Both the position numbers and the translations under genes were made by a program. A DNA stretch of 36,070 bases from Paludibacteraceae bacterium (GTDB lineage: Bacteria; Bacteroidota; Bacteroidia; Bacteroidales; Paludibacteraceae). The notes beneath the pieces are model-generated. The model saw only the letters and a program-made list of their open reading frames with translations, did not search any database and had not been told where the DNA came from. The DNA is taken from the NCBI GenBank assembly GCA_017503075.1, contig JAFVTU010000015.1, forward strand, positions 1 to 36,070. Direction: 5' to 3'. Below are positions 1-7,169 of the stretch, piece by piece; positions within the stretch are counted from its first letter, which is position 1; every line of letters begins with the position of its first letter.

Positions 1-32
1 ATTTTCTTAATACCTATATAATGATATGGCAG

Positions 33-40
33 TACTTTTG
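33..40 (+). promoter_or_regulatory. Probable -7 element of the Na/Pi transporter promoter
   Basis: TACTTTTG matches the Bacteroidetes -7 consensus TAnnTTTG and lies 43 nt before the start codon. No convincing TTTG -33 element sits 20 nt upstream, so this is weaker than the other promoters in the window. Confidence 0.6.
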
Positions 41-83
41 CACAGGATTTGAAAGAACAATTTTAAACAATACTATATAATTT

Positions 84-1811
84 ATGGGAATTTTACAAAT
101 CTTTACGCTCCTAGGAGCGCTCGGAATGTTCCTCTACGGAATGAACTTAATGTCATCGGGCTTGCAGAAAGCCGCAGGTGATAAACTACGCGGATTCTTG
201 TCTGCCATGACATCTAATCCGTTCAAAGGTGTACTTACAGGACTGGGCATCACCTCCATCATCCAATCTTCTTCTGCCACAACGGTGATGGTGGTGAGCT
301 TTGTCAATGCAGGACTGCTGACCCTCACGCAAGCAATAGGCGTGATCATGGGTGCGAACATCGGTACAACCGTTACCGCATGGTTGGTAGCGTGGCTCGG
401 ATTCAAAGCCGACATCTCAATTCTGGCTATTCCATTGATGCTGTTCGGTTTCTTGTTCTCTAACTCGAAGAAGAACAAACATCAAAACATTGGCGAACTT
501 ATCGTGGGCTTCTCGCTGTTGTTCCTCGGTTTGTCGTTCATGAAAGAGTCAGTGCCCGATTTGAACGAGACACCACAAGTGCTGGAGTTTGTGCGCAACT
601 GGTCAAGTTATGGCTTTGGTTCGGTACTGCTATTCTTAGCGTTTGGTACAATCTTGACATTGGTGCTGCAATCTTCTTCTGCCACTATGGCAATCACACT
701 CATCATGCTGAGCATGGGTTGGATACCTTTCCACATGGCGTGTGCGATGGTGTTGGGTGAGAATATCGGTACAACAATCACCGCGAATATCGCAGCAGCA
801 GTAGGTAATACGCAAGCTAAGCGTGCCGCGATGTCGCATACCATTTTCAACCTCTTTGGTGTGATTTGGACATTGATTCTGTTTAAGCCATTTACAGCGT
901 TGGTGGGTAAGGTCATCGAACTCTTTGGTTTGCCTAACCCAGCAGCAGAGGGTTTTGCGGTAGTGGAAGGCGATATGGGTAGTAGTACGGCAGCGTTGTA
1001 CGGATTGAGTATGCTGCACACGATGTTCAATACCATTAACACCTTGCTTCTCGTATGGTTTATCAAGTACATAGAGAAAGCGGTGGTATGGATTATCAAA
1101 CCAAAGAACCAAGAAGCAGAGCCATTCCGCCTCAAATATATCTCTGCTGGCCCATTGGCTACGCCAGAACTCGCTGCTGCGCAAGCGTTTGATGAGATTG
1201 TACACTTTGCAGAGATCTCTCGCAATGGTTTGGGTTATGCCAAGCAAGCGATTGCAGCCGATGCAAAGCATTTTGATGAGCTGCGCGAGAAACTGGTGAA
1301 GTACGAGGAGATTTCCGACCGTATTGAATATGAGATTGCTGCCTTCCTTAACGGTGTGTCCGCAGGCGACATCAGTGAGGCAACGAGTGTGAAAATCAAG
1401 GCAATGTATAAGATTATCGGTGAGTTGGAGTCGTTGGGCGATTCGGGCGAGGCGATTAGTCGCATGCTTAGCCGCAGGAATGAACACAAGAAGAGTTTTG
1501 ATACTGCGACTATTGAGAAGATTAACTTGATGATAGCAAAAGTGGATAGCGCGTATGAGGTGATGATTGCCAATCTGACTGCTGCGCATGAGGGTACGCT
1601 GACCAGCATTGCAAATGCGTATGATGCTGAGGAACAAATCAATGCGCTGCGCAACGAGCTGCGCGAGGCTGAGATTGAGGCGTTGGATAACAACGACAAG
1701 AACTACCAAACGAGCGTGTATTACATCGACATTATCAACGAGCTTGAGCACATGGGCGACTTCATGATTAACATCTCGCAGAGCTTGGAGAGAGCGTTTG
1801 TGGGGAAATAA
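84..1811 (+). CDS. Na/Pi-cotransporter family protein with C-terminal PhoU-like domain
   Basis: A 575-residue inner-membrane protein expected to take up phosphate with sodium. The first ~350 residues are hydrophobic and contain the two inverted-repeat signatures of the Na/Pi cotransporter II family, QSSSATT at 61-67 and QSSSATM at 196-202, each followed by a Gly-rich helix that includes a GANIGTT or GENIGTT motif. Residues ~375-575 are charged and helical and match a cytoplasmic PhoU-like domain, as in the usual bacterial NptA/YjbB architecture. The length is normal for the fusion. The gene stands alone: its own -7 box is upstream and a strong hairpin terminator follows. Family assignment is firm; the phosphate substrate is inferred from the family. 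Confidence 0.93.
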   Translation: MGILQIFTLLGALGMFLYGMNLMSSGLQKAAGDKLRGFLSAMTSNPFKGVLTGLGITSIIQSSSATTVMVVSFVNAGLLTLTQAIGVIMGANIGTTVTAWLVAWLGFKADISILAIPLMLFGFLFSNSKKNKHQNIGELIVGFSLLFLGLSFMKESVPDLNETPQVLEFVRNWSSYGFGSVLLFLAFGTILTLVLQSSSATMAITLIMLSMGWIPFHMACAMVLGENIGTTITANIAAAVGNTQAKRAAMSHTIFNLFGVIWTLILFKPFTALVGKVIELFGLPNPAAEGFAVVEGDMGSSTAALYGLSMLHTMFNTINTLLLVWFIKYIEKAVVWIIKPKNQEAEPFRLKYISAGPLATPELAAAQAFDEIVHFAEISRNGLGYAKQAIAADAKHFDELREKLVKYEEISDRIEYEIAAFLNGVSAGDISEATSVKIKAMYKIIGELESLGDSGEAISRMLSRRNEHKKSFDTATIEKINLMIAKVDSAYEVMIANLTAAHEGTLTSIANAYDAEEQINALRNELREAEIEALDNNDKNYQTSVYYIDIINELEHMGDFMINISQSLERAFVGK

Positions 1812-1827
1812 TCAACCGCATGATATG

Positions 1828-1866
1828 ATAAAGCCCTCGCTACCAATACCGTAGCGAGGGCTTTAT
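1828..1866. terminator. Bidirectional hairpin terminator between convergent genes
   Basis: A perfect 16-bp stem (1828-1843 with 1851-1866) closes a 7-nt loop. It carries A/T-rich flanks on both sides, with AAA on the left arm and CTTTATATTT on the right. It sits between the ends of the Na/Pi transporter (+) and DUF456 (-) genes and can terminate both transcripts. Confidence 0.9.
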
Positions 1867-1883
1867 ATTTAGTTATAGGATGA

Positions 1884-2405
1884 TTAAATCAGTTCCTTCA
1901 CAAAGTAGGTAATCATCATGCCGCAGCAAATACATTTGAGTATAGTGCCTGTAAGCAGACCGATAAAAGAACCTATACCAGCACGGAGAGCACGGTTGAG
2001 ATTATTGTTCTTATTGGGGTTTGTATTGTCTATTGCCGTTTGTGGATGGCGGTTAAAGTAGATTAATTCGCCAACTACTGCGCCCACGAAAGGACCAATC
2101 ACTATACCCCAAGGCCCCATAAAAAATCCTAACAACAAACCGATCGTACTACCCCACACACCATACTTAGAGCCACCAAACTTCTTTGTACCCCATGCAG
2201 GAATAAAATAGTCAAGCAACTGAATAACCACCACAATCACTGCCCAGATGGTCAAGAACTGCCATGAAAACTGCACGCGGTCAGTAAAATGCAGCAATAG
2301 CAATCCTACATACGACAATGGTACGCCAGGCAATACGGGGGCTACGCAACCGATAAGACCCAACAATAAGCATATCGCGCCTAAAACAATAAGAAAAATA
2401 TCCAT
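1884..2405 (-). CDS. DUF456 family small membrane protein
   Basis: A 173-residue membrane protein. It has four hydrophobic segments rich in Gly, including a GVWGSTIGLLLGFF stretch and GPFVGAVVGELI, the pattern of the DUF456 family (function unknown). I start it at the ATG at 2405 (MDIFLIVLG), 4 nt after the stop codon of lemA. A longer in-frame start at 2477 would overlap lemA by 68 nt and would add a non-hydrophobic N-terminus that the family lacks. A polar Asn-rich loop (around NTNPNKNNN) is unusual. It is the last gene of the lemA run and ends at the shared terminator. Confidence 0.85.
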   Translation of the reverse strand: MDIFLIVLGAICLLLGLIGCVAPVLPGVPLSYVGLLLLHFTDRVQFSWQFLTIWAVIVVVIQLLDYFIPAWGTKKFGGSKYGVWGSTIGLLLGFFMGPWGIVIGPFVGAVVGELIYFNRHPQTAIDNTNPNKNNNLNRALRAGIGSFIGLLTGTILKCICCGMMITYFVKELI

Positions 2406-2409
2406 AACA

Positions 2410-3000
2410 TTAGAATTGTACTTTAGGAGCTTGCTCAGCACCTTCTGTTGCCTCAAAATAGGCTCGTTTCTCCGCATTCATCGCATTAGCGATAATGTTG
2501 GTAGGAAAGCGACGAATCATGGTATTGAATTGGCGAGCCACCTCGTTGAAGTTGTTGCGAGCTACGGTAATACGATTTTCTGTACCCTCTAATTGCGATT
2601 GCAATGCCGCGAAGTTTTGGTTAGCTTTCAGGTCTGGGTAGTTCTCCGAAATGGCCATCAGTCTGCCTAACGCTTGGCTAAGTTCGCCTTGAGCCGTTTG
2701 GAAAGCAGCAATCTGCTCCGCAGTTGCATTAGCAGGATCTACTACCACCTGTGTTGCCTTGGCACGAGCTGCAATCACACCTTCCAATGTTTCACTCTCA
2801 TGTGCCGCATAGCCTTTCACGGTTTCAACGAGGTTTGGAATCAAATCCGCACGGCGTTGATATTGGTTTTCCACTTGTGACCAAGCAGTATTCACATTCT
2901 CTTCTGCAGTAATAATGGCATTGTAGCGACCAACGCCCCAAATGATGGCGATTGCCAGTACTCCTAGTACCACAATCCAAATAATAGTTTTCTTATTCAT
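2410..3000 (-). CDS. lemA: LemA family protein
   Basis: A 196-residue protein with one N-terminal membrane anchor (residues ~4-22) and a long helical domain. It carries the LemA features NTAWSQVENQYQRRADLIPN near residue 40 and the C-terminal EGAEQAPKVQF. The family is widespread and its biochemical role is not settled. It lies directly downstream of a TPM-domain gene, a pairing that recurs in bacteria (LemA with YgcG-type proteins), and upstream of DUF456. All three are probably envelope proteins acting together; that last point is inference from linkage. Length is normal. Confidence 0.93.
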   Translation of the reverse strand: MNKKTIIWIVVLGVLAIAIIWGVGRYNAIITAEENVNTAWSQVENQYQRRADLIPNLVETVKGYAAHESETLEGVIAARAKATQVVVDPANATAEQIAAFQTAQGELSQALGRLMAISENYPDLKANQNFAALQSQLEGTENRITVARNNFNEVARQFNTMIRRFPTNIIANAMNAEKRAYFEATEGAEQAPKVQF

Positions 3001-3030
3001 ACTTATTAATTTATTATTCTTAATTCACAA
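3001..3030. repeat. A/T-rich word array between the TPM gene and lemA
   Basis: The 30-nt spacer is made of imperfect repeats of TTAATT-type words (attaattt, attcttaattc, acaatta). The same TTAATTC word reappears upstream of ysxC (26485-26510) and of cstA (28114-28155). Confidence 0.5.
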
Positions 3031-3957
3031 TTAAAACTTACCTCCAGCACCTCCGCCAAATGTGCTACCTCCGCCGAAGCCACCGCCAAAACTGCCTCCA
3101 CCAAAGCCGCCACGAGAACCACCACCAGTGATAATGACTGTTGGTACTTCCCTAGGGATGACATACGATTTATCTTCGCGGTGTCCACAATGTTTGCAGC
3201 AGTATGTGCGCACGGCTAATCCTTCCTTCTTCGTGGTTGCACGAGTGATGATTTGTTCGTTAGTCTTGTGCATGCTGCGTTTGCCGCATTTAGGACATTT
3301 CTTGGGTATGGCCACTATCGCGAATGCAAACACAAGCAATGCCAACACTATGCCTCCAGCTAATAATAACTCAAAAAGTTCGTTTTCTCCGGATTCATCG
3401 GCATAATGATAGCGATTTATAGCCGATGTCATTTGGCGCAATTCTTCAGACGCAGCACCATCTGTACACACCTCGTATATACGCAAGGCACCTAGTGCAA
3501 GCGCGTCGGAATAATCTGCATTGCGCAGCGGCTCCATCATTGTTGATTGAATAATCTCGTTGCAAACGGCATCTGTTAGAACGCCCTCAATGCCACCGCC
3601 TGTCATAATGCGGATATCGCGCGACTCAACAGCAAGAAATAGCAACACACCTGTATTCTTTCCTTCTTTGCCAATACCCCAACGCTGGAAAACTTCGTAG
3701 CAGAAGTCAAAAGCATCAGCTTGGCCAATGCTCTCTATGGCAACTACACAAAGTTCCACCAGAGTAGAATCTTCGAGTTGCTGCGCTAGGCGGTTGAGGA
3801 ATACGACCTCCTCGGTAGCTACGATTCCATCGGGATTACAGACATAATTATTAATCTCTTGTGCCTTTGGATTGGGCAAAGACGTTGGCGTATATGCCGC
3901 TGCTTGAGCCGTAAACCCAAGCAAAAAGAATAGGAAAAACAGTTTAATCCGTTTCAT
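3031..3957 (-). CDS. TPM-domain (YgcG-type) secreted or membrane protein with zinc ribbon
   Basis: A 308-residue protein. The start is placed at the ATG at 3957 (MKRIKLFFLFFLLG), which gives a clean signal peptide ending near AQA; an upstream TTG would only add ten residues ahead of it. Residues ~25-165 form a TPM domain (NPDGIVATEEV at the front, then WGIGKEGKNTGVLLFLA and IMTGGGIEGVLTD). A transmembrane helix follows at ~200-222. Next comes a CPKCG...CKHCG zinc ribbon, and the tail is extremely Gly-rich (GGSFGGGFGGGS), all typical of YgcG-like proteins. It precedes lemA by 30 nt. Function is unproven; roles in membrane protein or photosystem repair have been proposed for the family. Confidence 0.88.
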   Translation of the reverse strand: MKRIKLFFLFFLLGFTAQAAAYTPTSLPNPKAQEINNYVCNPDGIVATEEVVFLNRLAQQLEDSTLVELCVVAIESIGQADAFDFCYEVFQRWGIGKEGKNTGVLLFLAVESRDIRIMTGGGIEGVLTDAVCNEIIQSTMMEPLRNADYSDALALGALRIYEVCTDGAASEELRQMTSAINRYHYADESGENELFELLLAGGIVLALLVFAFAIVAIPKKCPKCGKRSMHKTNEQIITRATTKKEGLAVRTYCCKHCGHREDKSYVIPREVPTVIITGGGSRGGFGGGSFGGGFGGGSTFGGGAGGKF

Positions 3958-3962
3958 ACACC

Positions 3963-3985
3963 AAAAGCACGACAAATATCGTGCC
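3963..3985 (-). terminator. Possible weak terminator after ridA
   Basis: Arms GCACGA (3967-3972) and TCGTGC (3979-3984) form a 6-bp stem with a 6-nt loop. On the minus strand the stem is followed by TTTTGG. It sits between ridA and the TPM gene and may attenuate rather than end transcription. Confidence 0.5.
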
Positions 3986-4012
3986 ACTATTTAAAGACTG
4001 ACAAAATGGCGG

Positions 4013-4393
4013 TTAATCCAATACGGCTAACACCTCGATTTCTACCAATCCGCCCTTAGGCAATGCTGCTACTGCCACAGCAGAACGCGCAGGGAATGGG
4101 GCTGAAAATAAGGTAGAATAAACTTCGTTGAGTACGGCAAAATTAGCCATGTCAGTTAGGAATACGGTGGTCTTGACCACATGGCTAGCATCTGTATCAG
4201 CAGCGGCTAGGATGGCTGCCACATTCTTAACTGCTTGCTCGGCTTGCGAACGGAAATCCGCACCTGCGAAATCGCCTGTAGCAGGATCAATACCCAATTG
4301 GCCACTAGCAAAGAGCATGCCATTAGCCACAACGGCTTGGCTATAAGCACCGATAGCTGCAGGTGCTTGAGTTGTAGAGATAATTTGTTTCAT
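4013..4393 (-). CDS. ridA: RidA family reactive-intermediate/imine deaminase
   Basis: A 126-residue protein of standard length for the YjgF/YER057c/UK114 family. It hydrolyses reactive enamine/imine intermediates released by PLP enzymes such as threonine dehydratase. Recognisable segments are PAAIGAYSQAV near the N-terminus, FASGQLGIDPATG, the AEQAVKNVAAIL helix, VVKTTVFLTDMANFAVLNEVY, and the C-terminal PFPARSAVAVAALPKGGLVEIE, which includes the conserved substrate-binding Arg. It is cytoplasmic. It starts 4 nt after the end of the repeat-protein gene and so is probably co-transcribed with it and with the PIG-L gene. A flip side of the pathway is encoded elsewhere in the window by ilvE (a PLP enzyme). 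Confidence 0.95.
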   Translation of the reverse strand: MKQIISTTQAPAAIGAYSQAVVANGMLFASGQLGIDPATGDFAGADFRSQAEQAVKNVAAILAAADTDASHVVKTTVFLTDMANFAVLNEVYSTLFSAPFPARSAVAVAALPKGGLVEIEVLAVLD

Positions 4394-4397
4394 TTCT

Positions 4398-4865
4398 TTA
4401 TAACATTAATACCATGATCAACACGGGTATAGGAATCATACCATCTATCGTACAGAGTATGTCTGATCTATATTGCGAAGTATTTGAATACACATGTTTA
4501 CCTCGAATAGAGTAGAGTATATCGCTGCGGTATGTGGAGGTGCCATCGTAGATGTATTCTCCATCAAACGAGCATAATATGTCGCTTCGGTAGGATGATG
4601 TGCCGGCGTATAGATATCTCCCATCCCAACGGAAAAGAACATCGCTATGGTAGGTAGAAGTACCCTTATAAATATACTCACCATCGTATGAGCAAATAAT
4701 ATCGCTCTGGTAAGGTGATGTTCCAGCGTATAAGTATCTTCCATCCCATGTAAAACGTATGTCGCTACGATAAGATGATGTTCCCTTGTATATATATGTC
4801 TCTGCAACGGCAGAAATAGATATACATGCCAAGAGTAAAAGAAGTCCTTTTTTTATGTTGATCAT
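4398..4865 (-). CDS. Secreted protein of six 20-residue tandem repeats
   Basis: A 155-residue protein. The start is set at the ATG at 4865, which overlaps the stop of the upstream PIG-L gene as ATGA, a coupling arrangement. Residues 1-21 are a signal peptide (SAVA before E22). Residues 24-143 are six 20-residue repeats of consensus (Y)(I/L)Y-x-GTSxYxSDIxxxxDG(K/R). They alternate in two flavours, odd copies 1 and 3 ending WDGR and even copies 2 and 4 ending DGE, so the higher-order period is 40 residues. The tail is IPIPVLIMVLML, a hydrophobic end. The pattern suggests short beta hairpins, perhaps a solenoid or propeller. I do not recognise the family. Function is unknown; its partners are the envelope-type PIG-L deacetylase and RidA. 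Confidence 0.85.
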   Translation of the reverse strand: MINIKKGLLLLLACISISAVAETYIYKGTSSYRSDIRFTWDGRYLYAGTSPYQSDIICSYDGEYIYKGTSTYHSDVLFRWDGRYLYAGTSSYRSDILCSFDGEYIYDGTSTYRSDILYSIRGKHVYSNTSQYRSDILCTIDGMIPIPVLIMVLML

Positions 4866-5584
4866 TCCTCTGTCCATTGTTGTTTTACGAACGCTTCGCC
4901 ATATTTGCCATGACATTCCATGCCGCGCAGAATTTCCATGGCATCATGCCACTCTTGTACTACAGGCATATCTTGGCTCTCGTGGCAGTAATATGCTTTC
5001 ACTTTTTGGTCATGTTGCTTCGTGATGTTCACCCAATGGTTGGGTGCAAAAGTTTGTGTTTGCAACCCCGTCATTACTTCGCCATAGTAGAGATCGAAGT
5101 TATACCCTGTTTGTCGCCATGCATCGTAAACAAGAATGGAACAAATACGATGATCGCGATGCGAGTCTATGGGCCAGTGCGTAATCACCATGTCTGGTTG
5201 TTCTGCCTCGATCAATGCTTTCATTTCTGCATAGCGAGCTTTGTTTATCTCTGTATTGCCGTCAATCTGGGTCATGAATACCGCTCGTACGCCCATTACT
5301 TCGCAAGCTTTCTTAGCTTCTGCGGTGCGAATGCTACTAGATTCTTCGTGCGTTTTGCCAGGAATGCCCGCTTCGCCTGAAGTAAAATACACAGACACCA
5401 CCTCAACGCCCATCTCGCGTAATTTAATCATCGTACCGCCGCACATCGTTTCAGGATCATCAGGATGTGCGCCAATGACCAGCACTTTCTTATAACCTTC
5501 TAGCCAGCGTTCTGCAGCTAGTATTTGAGTGGTGCTTGCTAGGAGTACCACAATAACAAAAAGGGTAAATTTAATCGTTTTCAT
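4862..5584 (-). CDS. Exported PIG-L family deacetylase
   Basis: A 240-residue zinc-dependent deacetylase of the PIG-L/LmbE family, whose members remove N-acetyl groups from GlcNAc-type sugars. A signal peptide spans residues 1-23 (ILA-AERW). The zinc site is visible as AHPDD with the ETMCGGTM segment, and the second motif HWPIDSHRDH supplies the third ligand and a catalytic His. The export signal places it in the periplasm or outer surface, so a glycan or glycolipid substrate is more likely than a cytosolic thiol precursor. It is the first gene of a minus-strand run and has a consensus promoter at 5606-5637. Its stop overlaps the start of the repeat-protein gene by 4 nt. Confidence 0.92.
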   Translation of the reverse strand: MKTIKFTLFVIVVLLASTTQILAAERWLEGYKKVLVIGAHPDDPETMCGGTMIKLREMGVEVVSVYFTSGEAGIPGKTHEESSSIRTAEAKKACEVMGVRAVFMTQIDGNTEINKARYAEMKALIEAEQPDMVITHWPIDSHRDHRICSILVYDAWRQTGYNFDLYYGEVMTGLQTQTFAPNHWVNITKQHDQKVKAYYCHESQDMPVVQEWHDAMEILRGMECHGKYGEAFVKQQWTEE

Positions 5585-5605
5585 GATAGAAATTATTTAG
5601 TGTTG

Positions 5606-5637
5606 CAAAGGTACATAATTTTTTAGATATAAACAAA
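5606..5637 (-). promoter_or_regulatory. Promoter of the PIG-L run
   Basis: On the minus strand, TTTG (5634-5637), 20 nt, then TACCTTTG (5606-5613). It lies 22 nt upstream of the PIG-L start codon and back to back with the dapB promoter. Confidence 0.88.
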
Positions 5638-5662
5638 TTTTTTTCTAAAAAAATGTCTATCA

Positions 5663-5694
5663 TTTGCATAGTTGTATTTTTTTTTGTACTTTTG
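5663..5694 (+). promoter_or_regulatory. Promoter of dapB
   Basis: TTTG (5663-5666), 20 nt including a T-rich run, then TACTTTTG (5687-5694). It is divergent from the PIG-L promoter; the two -33 elements are only 25 nt apart, so the promoters could compete or share a regulator. Confidence 0.88.
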
Positions 5695-5725
5695 CAAATT
5701 ATTTACAAGTAATGATTAAGCAACA

Positions 5726-6427
5726 ATGAAAATAGCTTTGATTGGATATGGCAAGATGGGACACATAATTGAGTCTATCGCTTTGGAGCGGGGACACGAT
5801 ATAGTGTGCATTATTGACCAAAATAATCTCGATGAATTCGAGTCAAATGCTTTTGCTTCGGCAGATGTGGCGATTGAGTTTACAACACCTCAAACTGCTG
5901 AACAAAATATCCTTCGCGCATGGAGTGCGGGCGTGCCTGTGGTATGTGGGACGACTGGGTGGAACGTAGAATCCCTCAAGCAACAACTGCTACACAATTC
6001 TATACAACTGCTACACCACACTACACCATCTTTAATGTGGTCATCCAATTACAGTATAGGAGTCAATATCTTATTTGCCTTAAATACGCAATTAGCCAGG
6101 TTTATGAAGTCTTATTCTGAATATACCCCACACATGACAGAGGTGCACCATATTCATAAACTTGATGCCCCAAGCGGTACCGCAAAAACTTTGCAAGAAG
6201 CTATTGGTGAGGAGCGACTTCCACTGGAGGCGATAGAATCAATTCGTGAAGGAGAAGTGCCTGGTATTCATACCGTCACATGGGATAGCGAGGTAGATTC
6301 TATTACTATTACTCACTCTGCTAAATCTCGCAAGGGCTTTGCCCTAGGGGCCGTGATCGCAGCCGAATGGATGAAAGGCAGGACAGGGTGGCACGAATTT
6401 TCCGAGGTAGTCTTTAGTCATGAATAA
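5726..6427 (+). CDS. dapB: 4-hydroxy-tetrahydrodipicolinate reductase
   Basis: A 233-residue cytoplasmic enzyme that reduces HTPA to tetrahydrodipicolinate with NAD(P)H in the diaminopimelate/lysine pathway. The N-terminal Rossmann motif is GYGKMG at 7-12. The family signature is VHHIHKLDAPSGTAKTL, with the catalytic His and Lys, and VCGTTGW and ASN-like SSNYSIGVNI are also present. The segment between VCGTTGW and SSNYSIGVNI is longer than I expect for the family. It is encoded by a tandem word array (5981-6030) rich in CTACAC words, giving LLHNSIQLLHHTTPS. The stop overlaps the next gene by 8 nt. Confidence 0.95.
   Translation: MKIALIGYGKMGHIIESIALERGHDIVCIIDQNNLDEFESNAFASADVAIEFTTPQTAEQNILRAWSAGVPVVCGTTGWNVESLKQQLLHNSIQLLHHTTPSLMWSSNYSIGVNILFALNTQLARFMKSYSEYTPHMTEVHHIHKLDAPSGTAKTLQEAIGEERLPLEAIESIREGEVPGIHTVTWDSEVDSITITHSAKSRKGFALGAVIAAEWMKGRTGWHEFSEVVFSHE
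5981..6030 (+). repeat. In-frame word array inside dapB
   Basis: Imperfect repeats of ACTGCTACAC, CTATACAACTG, CTACACCAC and CTACACCATC. A related CTACACAAC word forms the array at 12340-12381. It encodes a His/Leu/Gln-rich stretch just before the SSNYSIGVNI segment of DapB. Confidence 0.6.
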
Positions 6428-7094
6428 AACCCAACTCATCATTAATGCCTTGTCCAAACTTATCGTCGGTTTGGGCATGATAGCATTGCTCCTGTTTGTA
6501 CCCGCAGGAACTTGGCATTATTGGCATGCATGGCTGCTACTTGCACTGTTGTTTATTCCTATGATTTGTCTAGGGATAGGCATGTTGTTTTTCTCCCCAC
6601 AGCTGTTATCTAAACGATTGAATAATAAGGAAAAAGAACGGACACAAAAGCATGTTGTTGTCTTCTCGGGATTGATGTTCTTGGGAGGTTTTATCCTATG
6701 TGGTTTAGATCATCGTTTTGCATGGTCGCAAGTCCCTTTTTGGGTGGTTATTACCGCTTCTATGCTATTCCTTATTGGCTATGTCATATATGCCGAAGTG
6801 TTGCGAGAGAATGCATATTTATCACGTACTGTCGAAGTACAAGACAATCAACAACTAATTGATACAGGCCTCTATAGCATTGTGCGTCATCCTATGTACA
6901 CGGCCACTTTACTCATGTTTCTTTCCATGCCGCTTATCTTGGGGTCATGGTGGGCATTGCTTCTGTTTGCTTGTTATCCTTGGCTGATAATCAAACGCAT
7001 ACAAAACGAAGAACAAGTGCTCGTCAGTGGACTAAAGGGCTATGCAGACTACAAAAAGCAAGTTCGTTGGCGATTGATTCCATGGGTTTGGTAA
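6420..7094 (+). CDS. ICMT-like (isoprenylcysteine carboxyl methyltransferase family) membrane protein
   Basis: A 224-residue membrane protein with about six hydrophobic segments. The C-terminal half carries the SAM-dependent membrane methyltransferase signature: LIDTGLYSIVRHPMYTA (around 145-162), then a helix, WALLLF, and a late IQNEEQVL segment with the conserved Glu-Glu. The family includes isoprenylcysteine carboxyl methyltransferases and phospholipid methyltransferases; bacteria lack prenylated CaaX proteins, so the substrate is unknown. It overlaps dapB by 8 nt and is co-transcribed with it, though no functional link to lysine synthesis is evident. Confidence 0.85.
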   Translation: MNKTQLIINALSKLIVGLGMIALLLFVPAGTWHYWHAWLLLALLFIPMICLGIGMLFFSPQLLSKRLNNKEKERTQKHVVVFSGLMFLGGFILCGLDHRFAWSQVPFWVVITASMLFLIGYVIYAEVLRENAYLSRTVEVQDNQQLIDTGLYSIVRHPMYTATLLMFLSMPLILGSWWALLLFACYPWLIIKRIQNEEQVLVSGLKGYADYKKQVRWRLIPWVW

Positions 7095-7113
7095 GCAATA
7101 AAAACTTAATGTG

Positions 7114-7145
7114 CTTGCACATGTGCTTAAAATATAGTACCTTTG
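7114..7145 (+). promoter_or_regulatory. Promoter of lepB
   Basis: CTTG (7114-7117), 20 nt, TACCTTTG (7138-7145). A TTG in frame with lepB lies inside the -7 box at 7143, so translation cannot start there; this decides for a downstream ATG. Confidence 0.88.
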
Positions 7146-7169
7146 CACGATTTTTTGCGAAATACAATA

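Noticed and set aside
636-1751. A 371-codon open frame antisense to the Na/Pi transporter
   Set aside because: It lies wholly opposite a convincing gene, has no family features or promoter, and looks like a codon-bias shadow.
4398-4460. A frameshift at the end of the 20-residue repeat protein
   Set aside because: The last repeat decays and another frame is also open to a stop overlapping ridA, but the annotated frame gives a plausible hydrophobic end. Nothing in the sequence alone decides for a frameshift.
7143-7169. TTG start for lepB at 7143
   Set aside because: The TTG is part of the -7 box (7138-7145), upstream of the expected transcription start.
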